Source: Mya arenaria (taxonomy: Eukaryota; Mollusca; Bivalvia; Myida; Myidae). From it: a stretch of DNA of 64,000 nucleotides. Position 1 is the stretch's first letter, and each line of letters begins with the position of its first letter. The position numbers and the translations under genes were made by a program. A model generated the notes under the pieces. The model searched no databases. It saw only the letters and a program-made list of their open reading frames with translations, and was not told the DNA's origin. Shown one piece after another: positions 34,378-43,400 of the stretch. The DNA lies in NCBI RefSeq assembly GCF_026914265.1, contig NC_069124.1, positions 12,603,723 to 12,667,722 of the forward strand, read 5' to 3'.

Positions 34378-37300
34378 ATAAAGGGTTTATAGAAATAAGA
34401 AGCAATAATTGCTAGCTGTTTACTTTTCCAGAGTGTGACCGGTTTGTTTCCCCCACCAATGGCAACATGACGGTGTCAGCTGACGGATCCCAAGTATCAT
34501 ACACCTGCGATGTCGGTTTTTCCCTCCAGGGTGTTCCTTCTCAAGAATGTATTCTTGCAACATCTGGCTCCTCCGTCCAGCAGCAGCCTTCTTGTGGTAA
34601 TACTGTCATTTAACGACGTGTAATATAGATTTAATTAAGGTAAAATGTTGATTTGGTTTGTAGACTTCATTTCGTCCGTGAAAACGTTTACACGTACACG
34701 TTTAATCATTTTTGGTTTCATAATACTATGTTTATTGCTTTAGTAATATGTGGAACATTGTTTTCAACGGCTGGTCTTGAGGTTATACAGTTTACGGACG
34801 GTGAACGAACGTACGCCGAGTTTAAATGCGATCCTGGTTACACAATGAGCGGGAAGACAATCATTAGCTGTCGCTCCGACGGCACATGGAATGCCAGTCA
34901 GCCTACATGTGGTAGGCTTAGTTTTTTCTATTTTTTGTTTTTACAGAGAAATTTTAAGCTAAGGACTGTAAAATACTGATAATAGTAACGTTTAATAGTT
35001 AATGATAAATATATATTCGTTAGAACACTAATCTGATTTTCAAGCGTTCGTTTAACGCTGCAATTCCGTACCGAGTGGTGCAATTATCAGTTTGCATTCA
35101 GTTATATGTATACAAACACCTTTGCAGAGGTTTGTGAAACATTGACGCCCCCGTCTGTCGGTGATGTATCGATAATGACAGACGGTGAGATGACCTCTGC
35201 CAATGTGACCTGTCCGGCAGGGTTTGTGTTGGACAGCAGTGGAACCCTTAACTGCAGAGCTGACGGAACCTGGAACTTCGACGTACCTGATTGTGGTAGG
35301 CTGTTTAACATTTTTTTGTATAATAATGATATCATTAATGTGTTGTATTCGCCCGTATATGACACGTTTATATTGCTGATTTTGTTACATTTGTCATTGT
35401 GCGAAAATGAAATATTAGATTTGTATCAGGAAATTGTTAAGTTAACACAAACTCACTTCTTATCGTTTTTATTTGTGAATTTTATGTTTTACAGTTTGTG
35501 AACCTCCGCCGTCTCTGCAAAATGGGGAAACAATCATCTCTGCAGATGGGCTTACGGCTAGGTATTCCTGTCAGTCAGGCTACAGTCTCTCAGGTCCAAC
35601 CACGAGAGTCTGCCAAAGTGACGGTACTGCTTGGACTGACGAGGATCCCTTTTGTGGTACTGATTGAACAATTTCTTATAAGTTAGGCACTGTTCATTGA
35701 ATTGTTTAACTGTATGTCTCATTTTTACAAGCGGTACAGACAGTAGTTAAGTATACGATACATATTTAAATAGGCTCTTGTCAGGTCTTGAGTAAAACTT
35801 ATTTAATTCGCCATAGTAAAAAAGTTTAACTCAATGCAAACAGACTCAGCAATTGTTTTTTCAACATTATCCTTACAGTTCAATGTGAGGAACTGCACCT
35901 TGGGAGTAACATGAACGTGACCTTAGTGACAAGTGGTGTGATCAGTCAAGCCGTTGTATTATGTGACCCGTGGTTTACCCTCGCCGACAGCCAAAACGTC
36001 ACCTGTAGCTCTAACGGATCATGGAATATCCACCTTCCGACATGCGGTAACGGATAAAGCTTACCAATTTCTTCTTGTTGCTGTTCACATTTTTTTTGTA
36101 ATACGAGCGCTTTAAGCTTTACTGTAACCCAAATCAATGTTGTCGGAATCAACACTTAATCTCAATATAAAGCGTGCTTGTGATATATTCGACGTGGATC
36201 ATGACCATGGTATGTCAGTTTGTTCAAAATTGAGTGTTCTAGTCCTGTTTTCCAGTACGCTGTGAGCAGCTGCAGGTTGGAACAGGCCTGTCGTACAAGG
36301 TAACGACAAGCGGCTCCCTCTCTGTAGCAGAATACACATGTGCCAGCGGGTACACGCTAGAAGGAGCAACGAGCAGCACCTGCCTCCGTAATGGCTCCTG
36401 GGACAGCGTGCCGCCATCATGTGGTAAAATTATATAGTGTTTTTTTCCTTTGTGGACAACTTTTGTTTTCTTTTCGTTGGGAGAAAAAAACACAACTTAC
36501 GCCTTTACTCGTGTTGTAATCAATTATCTATTCGTGTTATTAAACAGCTAAACAATGATTTTGTTATAAGCGGTTGGTACCTTTTTAGTTTGAAAACTAG
36601 TTTTGCTCGTCATCCTAAAACATGGGATACATTTGACAAAAAATGAAATTCTGAAACAGAATACACACTATTTGATGAACATTGTGAATTCGATGTTTTA
36701 AATAGTTTTCAACTTATTCTTACAATCCAACAAATGCTAGCCCTGGCTGTGTCCACAGTGGGTCCATGCGAGGCGACGACGACCGAATGCAACAGCGGAG
36801 CCGCCATCGGTCTAGGAGTAATGTTTGGCCTGGCGCTCATTGCCGCGGTAATCCTAGGATACTTTGCCTGGAGGTACTGGCGACTGTGGAAGGGCGTCGG
36901 GGGAGGCAAGTCTGGCATGTACTCGAAAGGTAAATCGCTGTGTTTAATACTCAATAGTTCATGACTGCAGTCGAAAGCCGTTGTGTCTAACTCTGTTATG
37001 TCGGACTTTTTTCCCGGTCCCGAATTTATTCCTTCTGTTTTTATAAAAAAAAACACATTTTCGCTTATGTCGATAATGTATATAGAAAACTCGCTATGTC
37101 GCAGTCATATTTCAATCACTGCGATCGAATTTCACTTACTGTTTCTTACGAATATTATAATATCTTATTATTGAATCGTTTAAACTATGTTCTTTACACA
37201 ACAGAACATTGTATAACAAAAATAAGGCGTACATATGGTAAAATTACATTTGCTGAGTAAATTGTTTTGACTTTATAGCGTTCTGTTGGAATCATAACAA

Positions 37301-38087
37301 ACCTACATGTACACACGTTATTTCAGCTACCCAGCCTCAAATAACCACCTCACCTGACGGAAACTGGATATTCAGCGATATTGACAAAGGAACGATATCG
37401 CCGTCCAAAGCTCCAGTCAGTCATGAACGCCATGTAACCGACATGGGTCGAGCTGAGTCCTCGCTTGCTCCGCTCTCTGAACAGAGAGAAATAACAATGA
37501 GCAGTATTATGACGCCATCGCCGGGTCCCCTAAGCACACGCAATATTGAGTTCCAGCGCCCTCCAGCTGGCGTTTTCGACCGCCGCTCACCGCCAGGATT
37601 TTCCGCTGTCAGATCGAGGGAGTCAACATTTGATTCCTTTTCGGCACTACCGCAACAGGTTTTAACACACAGGGACAATTCATCCCTTCAAAAAAGAAAA
37701 ACCGCTGTGGAGGTGCCTAAGATTAAGATAGACGCCGCCAGCGTGAAGAAAAAAGACCGGGAAATAATGGCACGGCAGTCGCCACTAGGGAGCGAGGGTG
37801 GCCGTTTGTCGCCTTTCGTTCCTATCCAGGAAGCCACGTATAGGGACGGAAGCCCACTACCGGAACAGATTCTTACACCTCGAGACGAGGAGACATTAAA
37901 GGCAGAATCGAGGCGTAAGCATACAGACCCAACTAAACAACCAGTCGCTCAAGTTCGGCGTCCCCGGAAGAAAATGAGTGATCTGATCGACAAGGACGCA
38001 AGTCTCCGACATGTTTACCGGTCACCTTCGCAAAGTCACCACACAATCACACAGCTAGACCATGACATACCCGAAATGGACGTTTAA
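15802..38087 (+). CDS. Gene S copy A: giant sushi (CCP) domain membrane receptor
   Basis: I trace 49 sushi exons, one membrane exon and one tail exon. All sushi exons are phase 1-1, mostly 162, 165 or 168 bp, each beginning just before the first Cys and ending just after the fourth; each fits Cys...Cys...Cys...(Trp)...Cys. One exon holds two domains, giving 50 in total and an ectodomain of about 2,800 residues, then a single helix and a tail of about 253 residues: type I topology. Sushi modules bind proteins and glycans in complement regulators, selectins and invertebrate recognition receptors. No signal-peptide exon was found. Nine exons have a disturbed frame, so copy A may be a pseudogene, rely on exon skipping, or contain assembly errors. 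No other domain type is present. Confidence 0.85.
16509..16663 (+). pseudogene. S copy A sushi exon 3, broken
   Basis: The exon starts in frame (KLCADIPAIESGSG) and ends in frame with a normal close (CGIDGTWSIEAPSC), but it is 155 bp, not a multiple of three. About 13 bp around the second Cys, between ACATTT and TCTCTTAGTGG, is missing compared with sister exons. Both splice sites are intact. As the exon is phase 1-1, skipping it would spare the frame. Confidence 0.8.
18260..22208 (+). CDS. S copy A octet 1 (sushi exons 6-13)
   Basis: Exons: 18,260-18,426; 18,734-18,901; 19,059-19,226; 19,942-20,103; 20,199-20,366; 20,983-21,150; 21,458-21,625; 22,044-22,208. Position features that recur in later octets: member 1 has VSGGSV, member 3 has YxLDG and WSDQPPVC, member 4 begins ECE and is 162 bp with GAGW, member 6 has MSSNGT, and member 8 begins VCS and lacks the usual Trp. 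Exon 6 is one base short (AGGCCCTGAATG against AGGCCCATGAATG in unit B). The other seven read through. Confidence 0.85.
22482..25836 (+). CDS. S copy A octet 2 (sushi exons 14-21), many frame breaks
   Basis: Exons: 22,482-22,648; 22,829-22,996; 23,144-23,310; 23,487-23,647; 23,727-23,894; 24,042-24,209; 24,497-24,662; 25,673-25,836. Order and type match octets 1 and 3 one for one. Exons 15 and 19 read through. Exons 14, 16, 17 and 21 are each one base short, exon 20 is two short, and exon 18 is off frame internally but of normal length. Splice sites and Cys codons are otherwise preserved, which is more like recent or artificial single-base loss than old decay. Confidence 0.75.
25981..28337 (+). 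CDS. S copy A octet 3 (sushi exons 22-29)
   Basis: Exons: 25,981-26,147; 26,294-26,461; 26,602-26,769; 26,881-27,042; 27,228-27,395; 27,503-27,670; 27,869-28,036; 28,173-28,337. Exon 22 is one base short near AGCAAGTTTACATG; the remaining seven are open. Exon 22 is closely related to exon 14 (TLDFVSGGSVNISTDGV against TLDYVSGGNVNISTDGV), and exon 25 to exons 9 and 17. Exon 29 starts VCSSFQ like exon 21 and has no Trp before the last Cys. Confidence 0.85.
28512..31118 (+). CDS. S copy A octet 4 (sushi exons 30-37)
   Basis: Exons: 28,512-28,676; 28,909-29,076; 29,248-29,415; 29,547-29,708; 29,902-30,072; 30,285-30,452; 30,628-30,795; 30,957-31,118. All eight are open with canonical splice sites and four Cys. 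The order is more diverged from octets 1-3 but keeps landmarks: member 3 (GYYLEG), member 4 beginning EC with 162 bp, and member 8 beginning EC with no Trp before the fourth Cys (ITTPDYTPPSC). Many Asn-Gly-Ser/Thr sites suggest N-glycosylation. Confidence 0.9.
31329..34596 (+). CDS. S copy A octet 5 (sushi exons 38-44)
   Basis: Exons: 31,329-31,490; 31,723-31,890; 32,051-32,230; 32,964-33,125; 33,405-33,572; 33,769-34,104 (two domains); 34,432-34,596. Seven exons make eight domains, keeping the octet count. Exon 40 is 180 bp, with four extra residues before the Trp. Exon 41 has Gly at the second Cys position (VTYTGDTGF), leaving an unpaired Cys. Exon 44 lacks the late Trp (SSVQQQPSC), as every eighth domain does. 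All are open. Confidence 0.9.
32231..32963 (+). other. Intron between exons 40 and 41 with repeat-like insert
   Basis: A 733-bp intron, longer than its neighbours and less AT-rich. It carries GAGTGGAATACGG twice around the palindrome AATACGGCCGTATT, plus purine-rich unique sequence. It may be a transposon remnant, but no ends or coding sequence could be recognised. Other long S introns (19,227-19,941; 20,367-20,982; 24,663-25,672) show nothing I can name. Confidence 0.35.
33769..34104 (+). CDS. S exon 43: two sushi domains in one exon
   Basis: This 336-bp exon is exactly twice 168 bp and encodes two complete sushi domains joined without an intron (first ends WSATEPAC, second starts VACSAIDTILNG and ends WDKSIPKC). 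Codon phase at both ends is 1. It is the only such exon seen in S. The precise join at the usual domain border is what exact intron loss, for instance through reverse-transcribed RNA, would leave. Confidence 0.9.
34252..34380. repeat. ACT then TTA trinucleotide repeat
   Basis: About 25 ACT triplets followed by about 18 TTA triplets in the intron before exon 44. The Leu/Ile-only open frame here is a repeat artefact. Confidence 0.95.
34744..36423 (+). CDS. S copy A membrane-proximal sushi exons 45-49
   Basis: Exons: 34,744-34,911; 35,128-35,295; 35,495-35,656; 35,879-36,046; 36,256-36,423. All are open, with four Cys and canonical splice sites. Five domains form an incomplete round with less clear octet landmarks; exon 47 is the 162-bp type that starts VCEPPP. 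They lead directly into the membrane exon. Confidence 0.9.
36759..36929 (+). CDS. S copy A transmembrane exon
   Basis: A phase 1-1 exon of 171 bp. A short Thr/Cys-containing stem (GPCEATTTECNSG) is followed by a helix of about 23 residues (AAIGLGVMFGLALIAAVILG and onward) and a basic stop-transfer (WRYWRLWKGVGGGK). The acceptor AG is at 36,757-36,758; the donor is GTAAAT. The single Tyr (GMYSK) is not in an ITIM context. Confidence 0.9.
37327..38087 (+). CDS. S copy A last exon, cytoplasmic tail
   Basis: Acceptor AG at 37,325-37,326, joined in frame to the membrane exon; stop at 38,085-38,087. About 253 residues, Ser/Pro/Arg-rich, with the paired motif LPQQVLTHRD / LPEQILTPRD, a basic patch (RRPRKKMSDL) and a C terminus ending Met-Asp-Val. 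It differs from the upstream tail exon (229-989) by Pro for Ser in RSPPGFS and a few silent changes. Confidence 0.9.
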
Positions 38088-38327
38088 TCCAATCTAACTA
38101 TAGTGTATGCTGTGAGATGCGGACGTTATATATTTCCACCGTGAGACCTCTCCATTATAGGGTTTTTGTTTCGTAGTGTAAACGTTGTTATTATGTTATT
38201 AAAGATGTGCATAATATATAAAATTATATTGATTTTTTAAGCTAGATTCGTTTCCGTTGTAAGGTAGTTATTTATATGTATATGTTACGATAAATAAATT
38301 TATATGTTAGCGAACTATTTGTTGTTT

Positions 38328-38333
38328 AATAAA
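38328..38333 (+). terminator. Polyadenylation signal of S copy A
   Basis: AATAAA 241 bp after the stop codon, identical in context to 1,229-1,234. Confidence 0.6.
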
Positions 38334-38420
38334 GAAAGCACATGAATGAAAGCATTTATTTCAAAATGATAACAATGAATATCACAGATATATCATATAT
38401 AAGAGCAAACACGAATATAA

Positions 38421-38485
38421 CCTCTCTCTCTTTCTCACACATACACACGCGCACACGCACGCGCGCATTCACACACACACACACG

Positions 38486-38556
<71 letters not shown>
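38421..38556. repeat. CA/CT compound microsatellite (unit B)
   Basis: Same tract as 1,322-1,442 with a longer CT run. Length difference is expected of either paralogues or alleles. Confidence 0.9.
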
Positions 38557-38559
<3 letters not shown>

Positions 38560-38734
38560 AATTAGAATTATAATAAATAGCAGTCATTATCAAAGACATA
38601 CCGTCCAAGTTAAATTTCTATCGGATCATATAAAAACAAATGAACAGTAATAATTAAAAGAAAAAAATGAAAACTCGTGACTAACAAATATAACCACTTC
38701 CGTATGGCTTTACAAAGTAGAAAATTGGAGTTCC

Positions 38735-38740
38735 TTTATT
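38735..38740 (-). terminator. Polyadenylation signal of M copy B
   Basis: AATAAA on the minus strand, 26 bp past the M stop at 38,766. Confidence 0.6.
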
Positions 38741-38765
38741 ACAAACGGGTTTTATGAACCACAAG

Positions 38766-40467
38766 TTACGATGTGTCTACAAGAGACATCACATTATTGG
38801 GTATTACAGCCTCCTGCGTCGCAGCACTTGTTTTCTTTGCAGGTGAATGCTTTTGTGGCGCTGGGGGTTTTGTGGATGATTTTTCCCTCGTCAGGTTTTT
38901 AGAAGGTTCATCAATAGTGACTGTCTTTTCAATTGGCCCTGATGGCCCCCCTACTGGCGGGACACGCTCACCGGAAATGCCCACGGGAGACGGTGGCACG
39001 AGCTCTCCGGTAGTGTCCACCGGGGCCCATGCCGACCTATCAGTGGTAAGCGACATGGTGACCTCACGGCTCTGTGCTTTAGAGGCCACTGTACTGTCCC
39101 TTATGTCGTCGGCGCTCAATGGACGTTCGCTTACTGATATTGGCATAGAGTTTTTCCTTGAATCCTCAGCATGGACTGTGTGCATGCGGGAAAGCTTCAA
39201 CCTAAGCTCACTTGGTGGCGGTGCGGGGTTGAGAGGCTGGTGTTCCTTCCAATACACCGCACAGTTATTCAGGTAACTCCTCGCGTGATCAGCTAGTTCA
39301 CGTGTCTCCACTGCAGCATTTGTGGGAAGCTCTGAAAGGAGAGTTAATAGCCAATGCGTATTTTATTTAAGTTCACCGTAACATCAATAGTTAGCGGTAT
39401 AATTTTAGACCATGCACGACTAAAGCCAGTAAATGAAAAAAATAGAATAGAAGAGCATTTTTTCTTGCGTCGGAACTAGATTTTTGTAGTACATGTATGA
39501 AGTATTGGAATTAATTCTGACGCTCTGGCTTTAAACTTAATATATGAAATTAAGACAGATAAATGATAAATAATTACTCTAAAGTATACCTACTGTCAGT
39601 CTTAACGTATTTGTCGAAGTATATCTTATCCTTGTAAAGCTCTTCTAGGTATTTCCGACAGTTCACGTTGTCGGGTGTAGTGGAGTCGGGCGCCGTGCGC
39701 ATGCTGATGTCTGTTAAACCGGACGGCTCCCGGGGCGCTCCGTGTCGCTCACTGTACCGCGTGCATCGGTTAATGCCAAGCTGGGAATCCAGGATCTCCG
39801 GGGGCTTGCTTAGCTATAAGAATATAAATATTTGAAATAACTATACGTGTGGGGTTGTATTAAAGCGTAATTGCGAATACGTTTTTTCTATTTAGTGTCC
39901 CTGCGTAAATGTATTGAAATCAAATAAGCAAAATATTCAAAATATGTCCTAATGCCTAATTATATTTGTATATCAGTTTCAAATAAGACATAATATACAT
40001 TGTTACACGAGATCAATGGACAGCATGCTCACTAAAGCTTTAACATAAGCTCTTGTATTTATAAACACTATTTCAACTGAAATCTATATAAGTTACAAAA
40101 CACATTATCTGGCATAGAACGGTGTAAGATATGAAGAGGTACTGACTTGATTAATACTTCCAACAACCAGGAAAAACTCGTCATCTGACCCGATGTTGCG
40201 TTTGCCCTTTGACATGCCCTGAAATGGTTTAAAATAACGAAATATGAATATAGATAATGCAATAGATAGACACACCAGCTGTCAAAAACTGCCTGTTAAT
40301 TGCACAAGCATGAAGAGTCGCAAAATGAAGGAAAGAGACACTAATGATAATGCTTGCGATTCAATTGATTTTAAGTTTTAAGTAGCCCATGCAAGTGCTA
40401 CAAACCTGCATAGCGTTGTCTTCCTCGGGAATCAAGTTTGCATTGCCTGTCCAGGAAGACCTCAGCC
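38766..40467 (-). CDS. M copy B exons 22-25
   Basis: Exons 40,467-40,406; 40,218-40,147; 39,813-39,594; 39,331-38,766, all open and nearly identical to copy A, with the same splice sites. Exon 24 ends Thr-Asp instead of Thr-Glu. They are in frame with each other but lack the exon (21) that supplies their phase, so they may be untranslated in this copy. Confidence 0.7.
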
Positions 40468-43400
40468 CTGAAACAGACATGGCAACACATTGGTTGAAAC
40501 GTAGCTCAATATTCGTACCTGGCTTTATAACGAAAAGAGCAGTATAAGTAAAATTCATCGCACTTATAAGGATATGTAAGTACGTGTGCTGATGTACCTC
40601 AAATTCATCACACTCAAAGCAATATGTCAGTGCATCTGCTGCTGTATCTCAAATACATCACACTTAAAGGCATATGTCAGTGCGTCTGCAAATGTATCTC
40701 AAATACATCACACTTATAGGCATATGTCAGTGTGTCTGCAAATGTATCTCAAATACATCAGACTCAAACGAATATGTCAGTGCGTCTGCTGCTGTATCTC
40801 AAATACATCAGACTCAAAGGCATATGTCAGTGCGTCTGCTGCTGTGTCTTAAATGCATCACACTTATAGGGATATGTCAGTGTGTTTACTGATGTACCTC
40901 AAATACATCACACTTATAGGCAAATGTCAGTAGGATTACTGATGTACCTCAAATACATCACACTTATAGGCATATGTCAGTATGTTTACTGATGTACCTC
41001 AAATACATCACACTTATAGGTATATGTCAGTATGTTAACTGATGTACCTCAAATACATCACACTTATAGGCATATGTCAGTATGTTTACTGATGTACCTC
41101 AAATACATCACACTTATAGGTATATGTCAGTATGATTACTGATGTACCTCAAATACATCACACTTATAGGCATATGTCAGTATGTTTTCTGATGTACCTC
41201 AAATACATGACACTTATAGGCTTTTGTCAGTATGTTAACTGATGTACCTCAAATACATCACACTTATAGGCATATGTCAGAATGATTACTGATGTACCTC
41301 AAATACATCACACGTATAGGTATTTATCAGTATGTTAACTGATGTACCTCAAATACATCACACTTATAGGCATATGTCAGTATTTTTACTGATGTACCTC
41401 AAATACATCACACTTACAGGCATATGTCAGTATGTTTACTGATGCACCTCAAATACATCACACTTGTAGGCATATGTCAGTGCGTCTGCTGATGTATCTA
41501 AAAAACATCACACTTATAAGGCATATGTCAGTGCATCTGCTAATGTATCACGATAACATCACACTTATATGGGTTTGTCAGTGCGTCGGCTGATGTATCT
41601 CAAATACATTCTACTTAAAGGGATATGTCAGTGCGTCTGCTAATGTATCTCAAATACATCCTACTCAATTACATCACACTTATAGGCATATGTCAGTATG
41701 TTTACTGATGTACCTCAAATACACCACACTTATAGGCATATGTCAGTATGTTTACTGATGTACCTCAAATACATCACACTTATAGGCATATGTCAGTGCT
41801 ACTGTTTGAAAATCGGAGTCCATTTGCTATCGATAATCGAATCGAATCAGATCAAGTAATTCGATTTACTATCGGACAATAATCGAAAGTTCATATAATC
41901 ATTTAGGAAATACATTCTATATACATAGTATAATCATGATCATTTAAATTGTTTAATCTAAAATTAGTATGTGTGATGCTATAGTCGTGCTTATTGCAAC
42001 AGTAAGTAAATATCCATAACCTTTTTCTGTCTTAACGAAAAAACAAAACACATACTAAATAATTGCACATCAATTGCAAAATGATGCACACCGCATCAAG
42101 TATGTTATCTTAGCATTTTATCCATGTAAAACATATTGAATATTTGTGAACCAGCTTAACATTCAATAACCTATAATATGGAAGATTTCATAAAAATATC
42201 TTAATTTCATAATACTTCACAAAAAAGTAAATTTGTTTATAACAAACGATACCACAAAAAGGTTTCAAAAACAGAATGCATCGAGCCGGGATCCCCGGTA
42301 TTTGCAGGTTAGATCAGACCCACTACACCATAGATACCGACTATTGGGGTTTTATGAAATATATATACAATTAAAAACAATTTATTTTGGGAGACCTTGT
42401 AAGTTTTTAAGCAAAAGTGTTTACATTCACCGCATTTGTGTTAGAGACTGATCTCCCTTGTTAAAATGAACTCAACGAGAATTTACCGGATGGAAAAATT
42501 GACATGTAACCTTATTTTACCGCGTAACTAAAATACGTAGTTACCGGAAGTAACATTAGCGACATCGATTTTGGACAACCACTATCGATTGTCGCCGACT
42601 AAGCATTGTCAGCGACGATTTATCGATTGTACTCGATAATCGTTCCATCACTAGTCAGTGCATCTACTGCTGTTTCTCAAATACATCACACTTATAGGCA
42701 TATGTCAGTATGTTTTCTGATGTATCTTAAATACATCACATGTATAGGCATATGTCAGTGCATTTGCTGATGTATCTCAAATACATCACACGTATAGGCA
42801 TATGTCAGTATGTTTTCTGATGTATCTCAAATACATCACACTTATATGCAAATGTCAGTGCATCTACTGATATATCTCAAATACATCGCACCTATAGGGA
42901 TATGTCCGTGTGTCTGCAGATGTATCTCAAATACATCACACTTATAGGCATATGTCAGTTCGTCTGCAGATTTATCTCAAATACATCACACTTATAGGCA
43001 TATGTCAGTTCGTCTGCAGATGTATCTCAAATACATCACACGTATATGCATATGTTTGTTCGGCTGCAGATGTACTTCAAATACATCACACTTATAGGGA
43101 TATGTCAGTGCGTATGCTAATGTATCTCAAATACATCACACTTATAAGGCATATATCAGTGCGTCTGCTAATGTATCTTAAATACATCACACTTATAGGC
43201 ATATGTCAGTGCGTATGCTAATGTATCTCAAAAACATCCCACTTACAGGGATATGTCAGTTCGTCTGCAGATGTATCTCAAATACATCACACTTATAGGT
43301 AGATGTCAGTGCGTCTGCTAATGTAACTCAAATATATCACACTTATAGGGATATGTCAGTGTGTTTGCTGATCTATCTCAAGTACATCACACTTATAGGG

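Larger units (their letters stand above)
1..37099. repeat. Tandem segmental unit A (about 37 kb)
   Basis: The sequence from position 1 restarts almost unchanged at 37,100 and can be followed to the end of the window, apart from insertions and deletions. One unit contains the tail of an S gene, a complete minus-strand M gene and the exons of the next S gene. The left edge of the duplicated block lies outside the window. Identity looks very high by eye: the S tail exon differs by one residue between units. The alternative is two haplotypes joined in tandem by the assembler. Confidence 0.9.

Noticed and set aside
34192-34392. Leu/Ile-rich membrane-like peptide
   Set aside because: Encoded by ACT/TTA repeats inside an intron.
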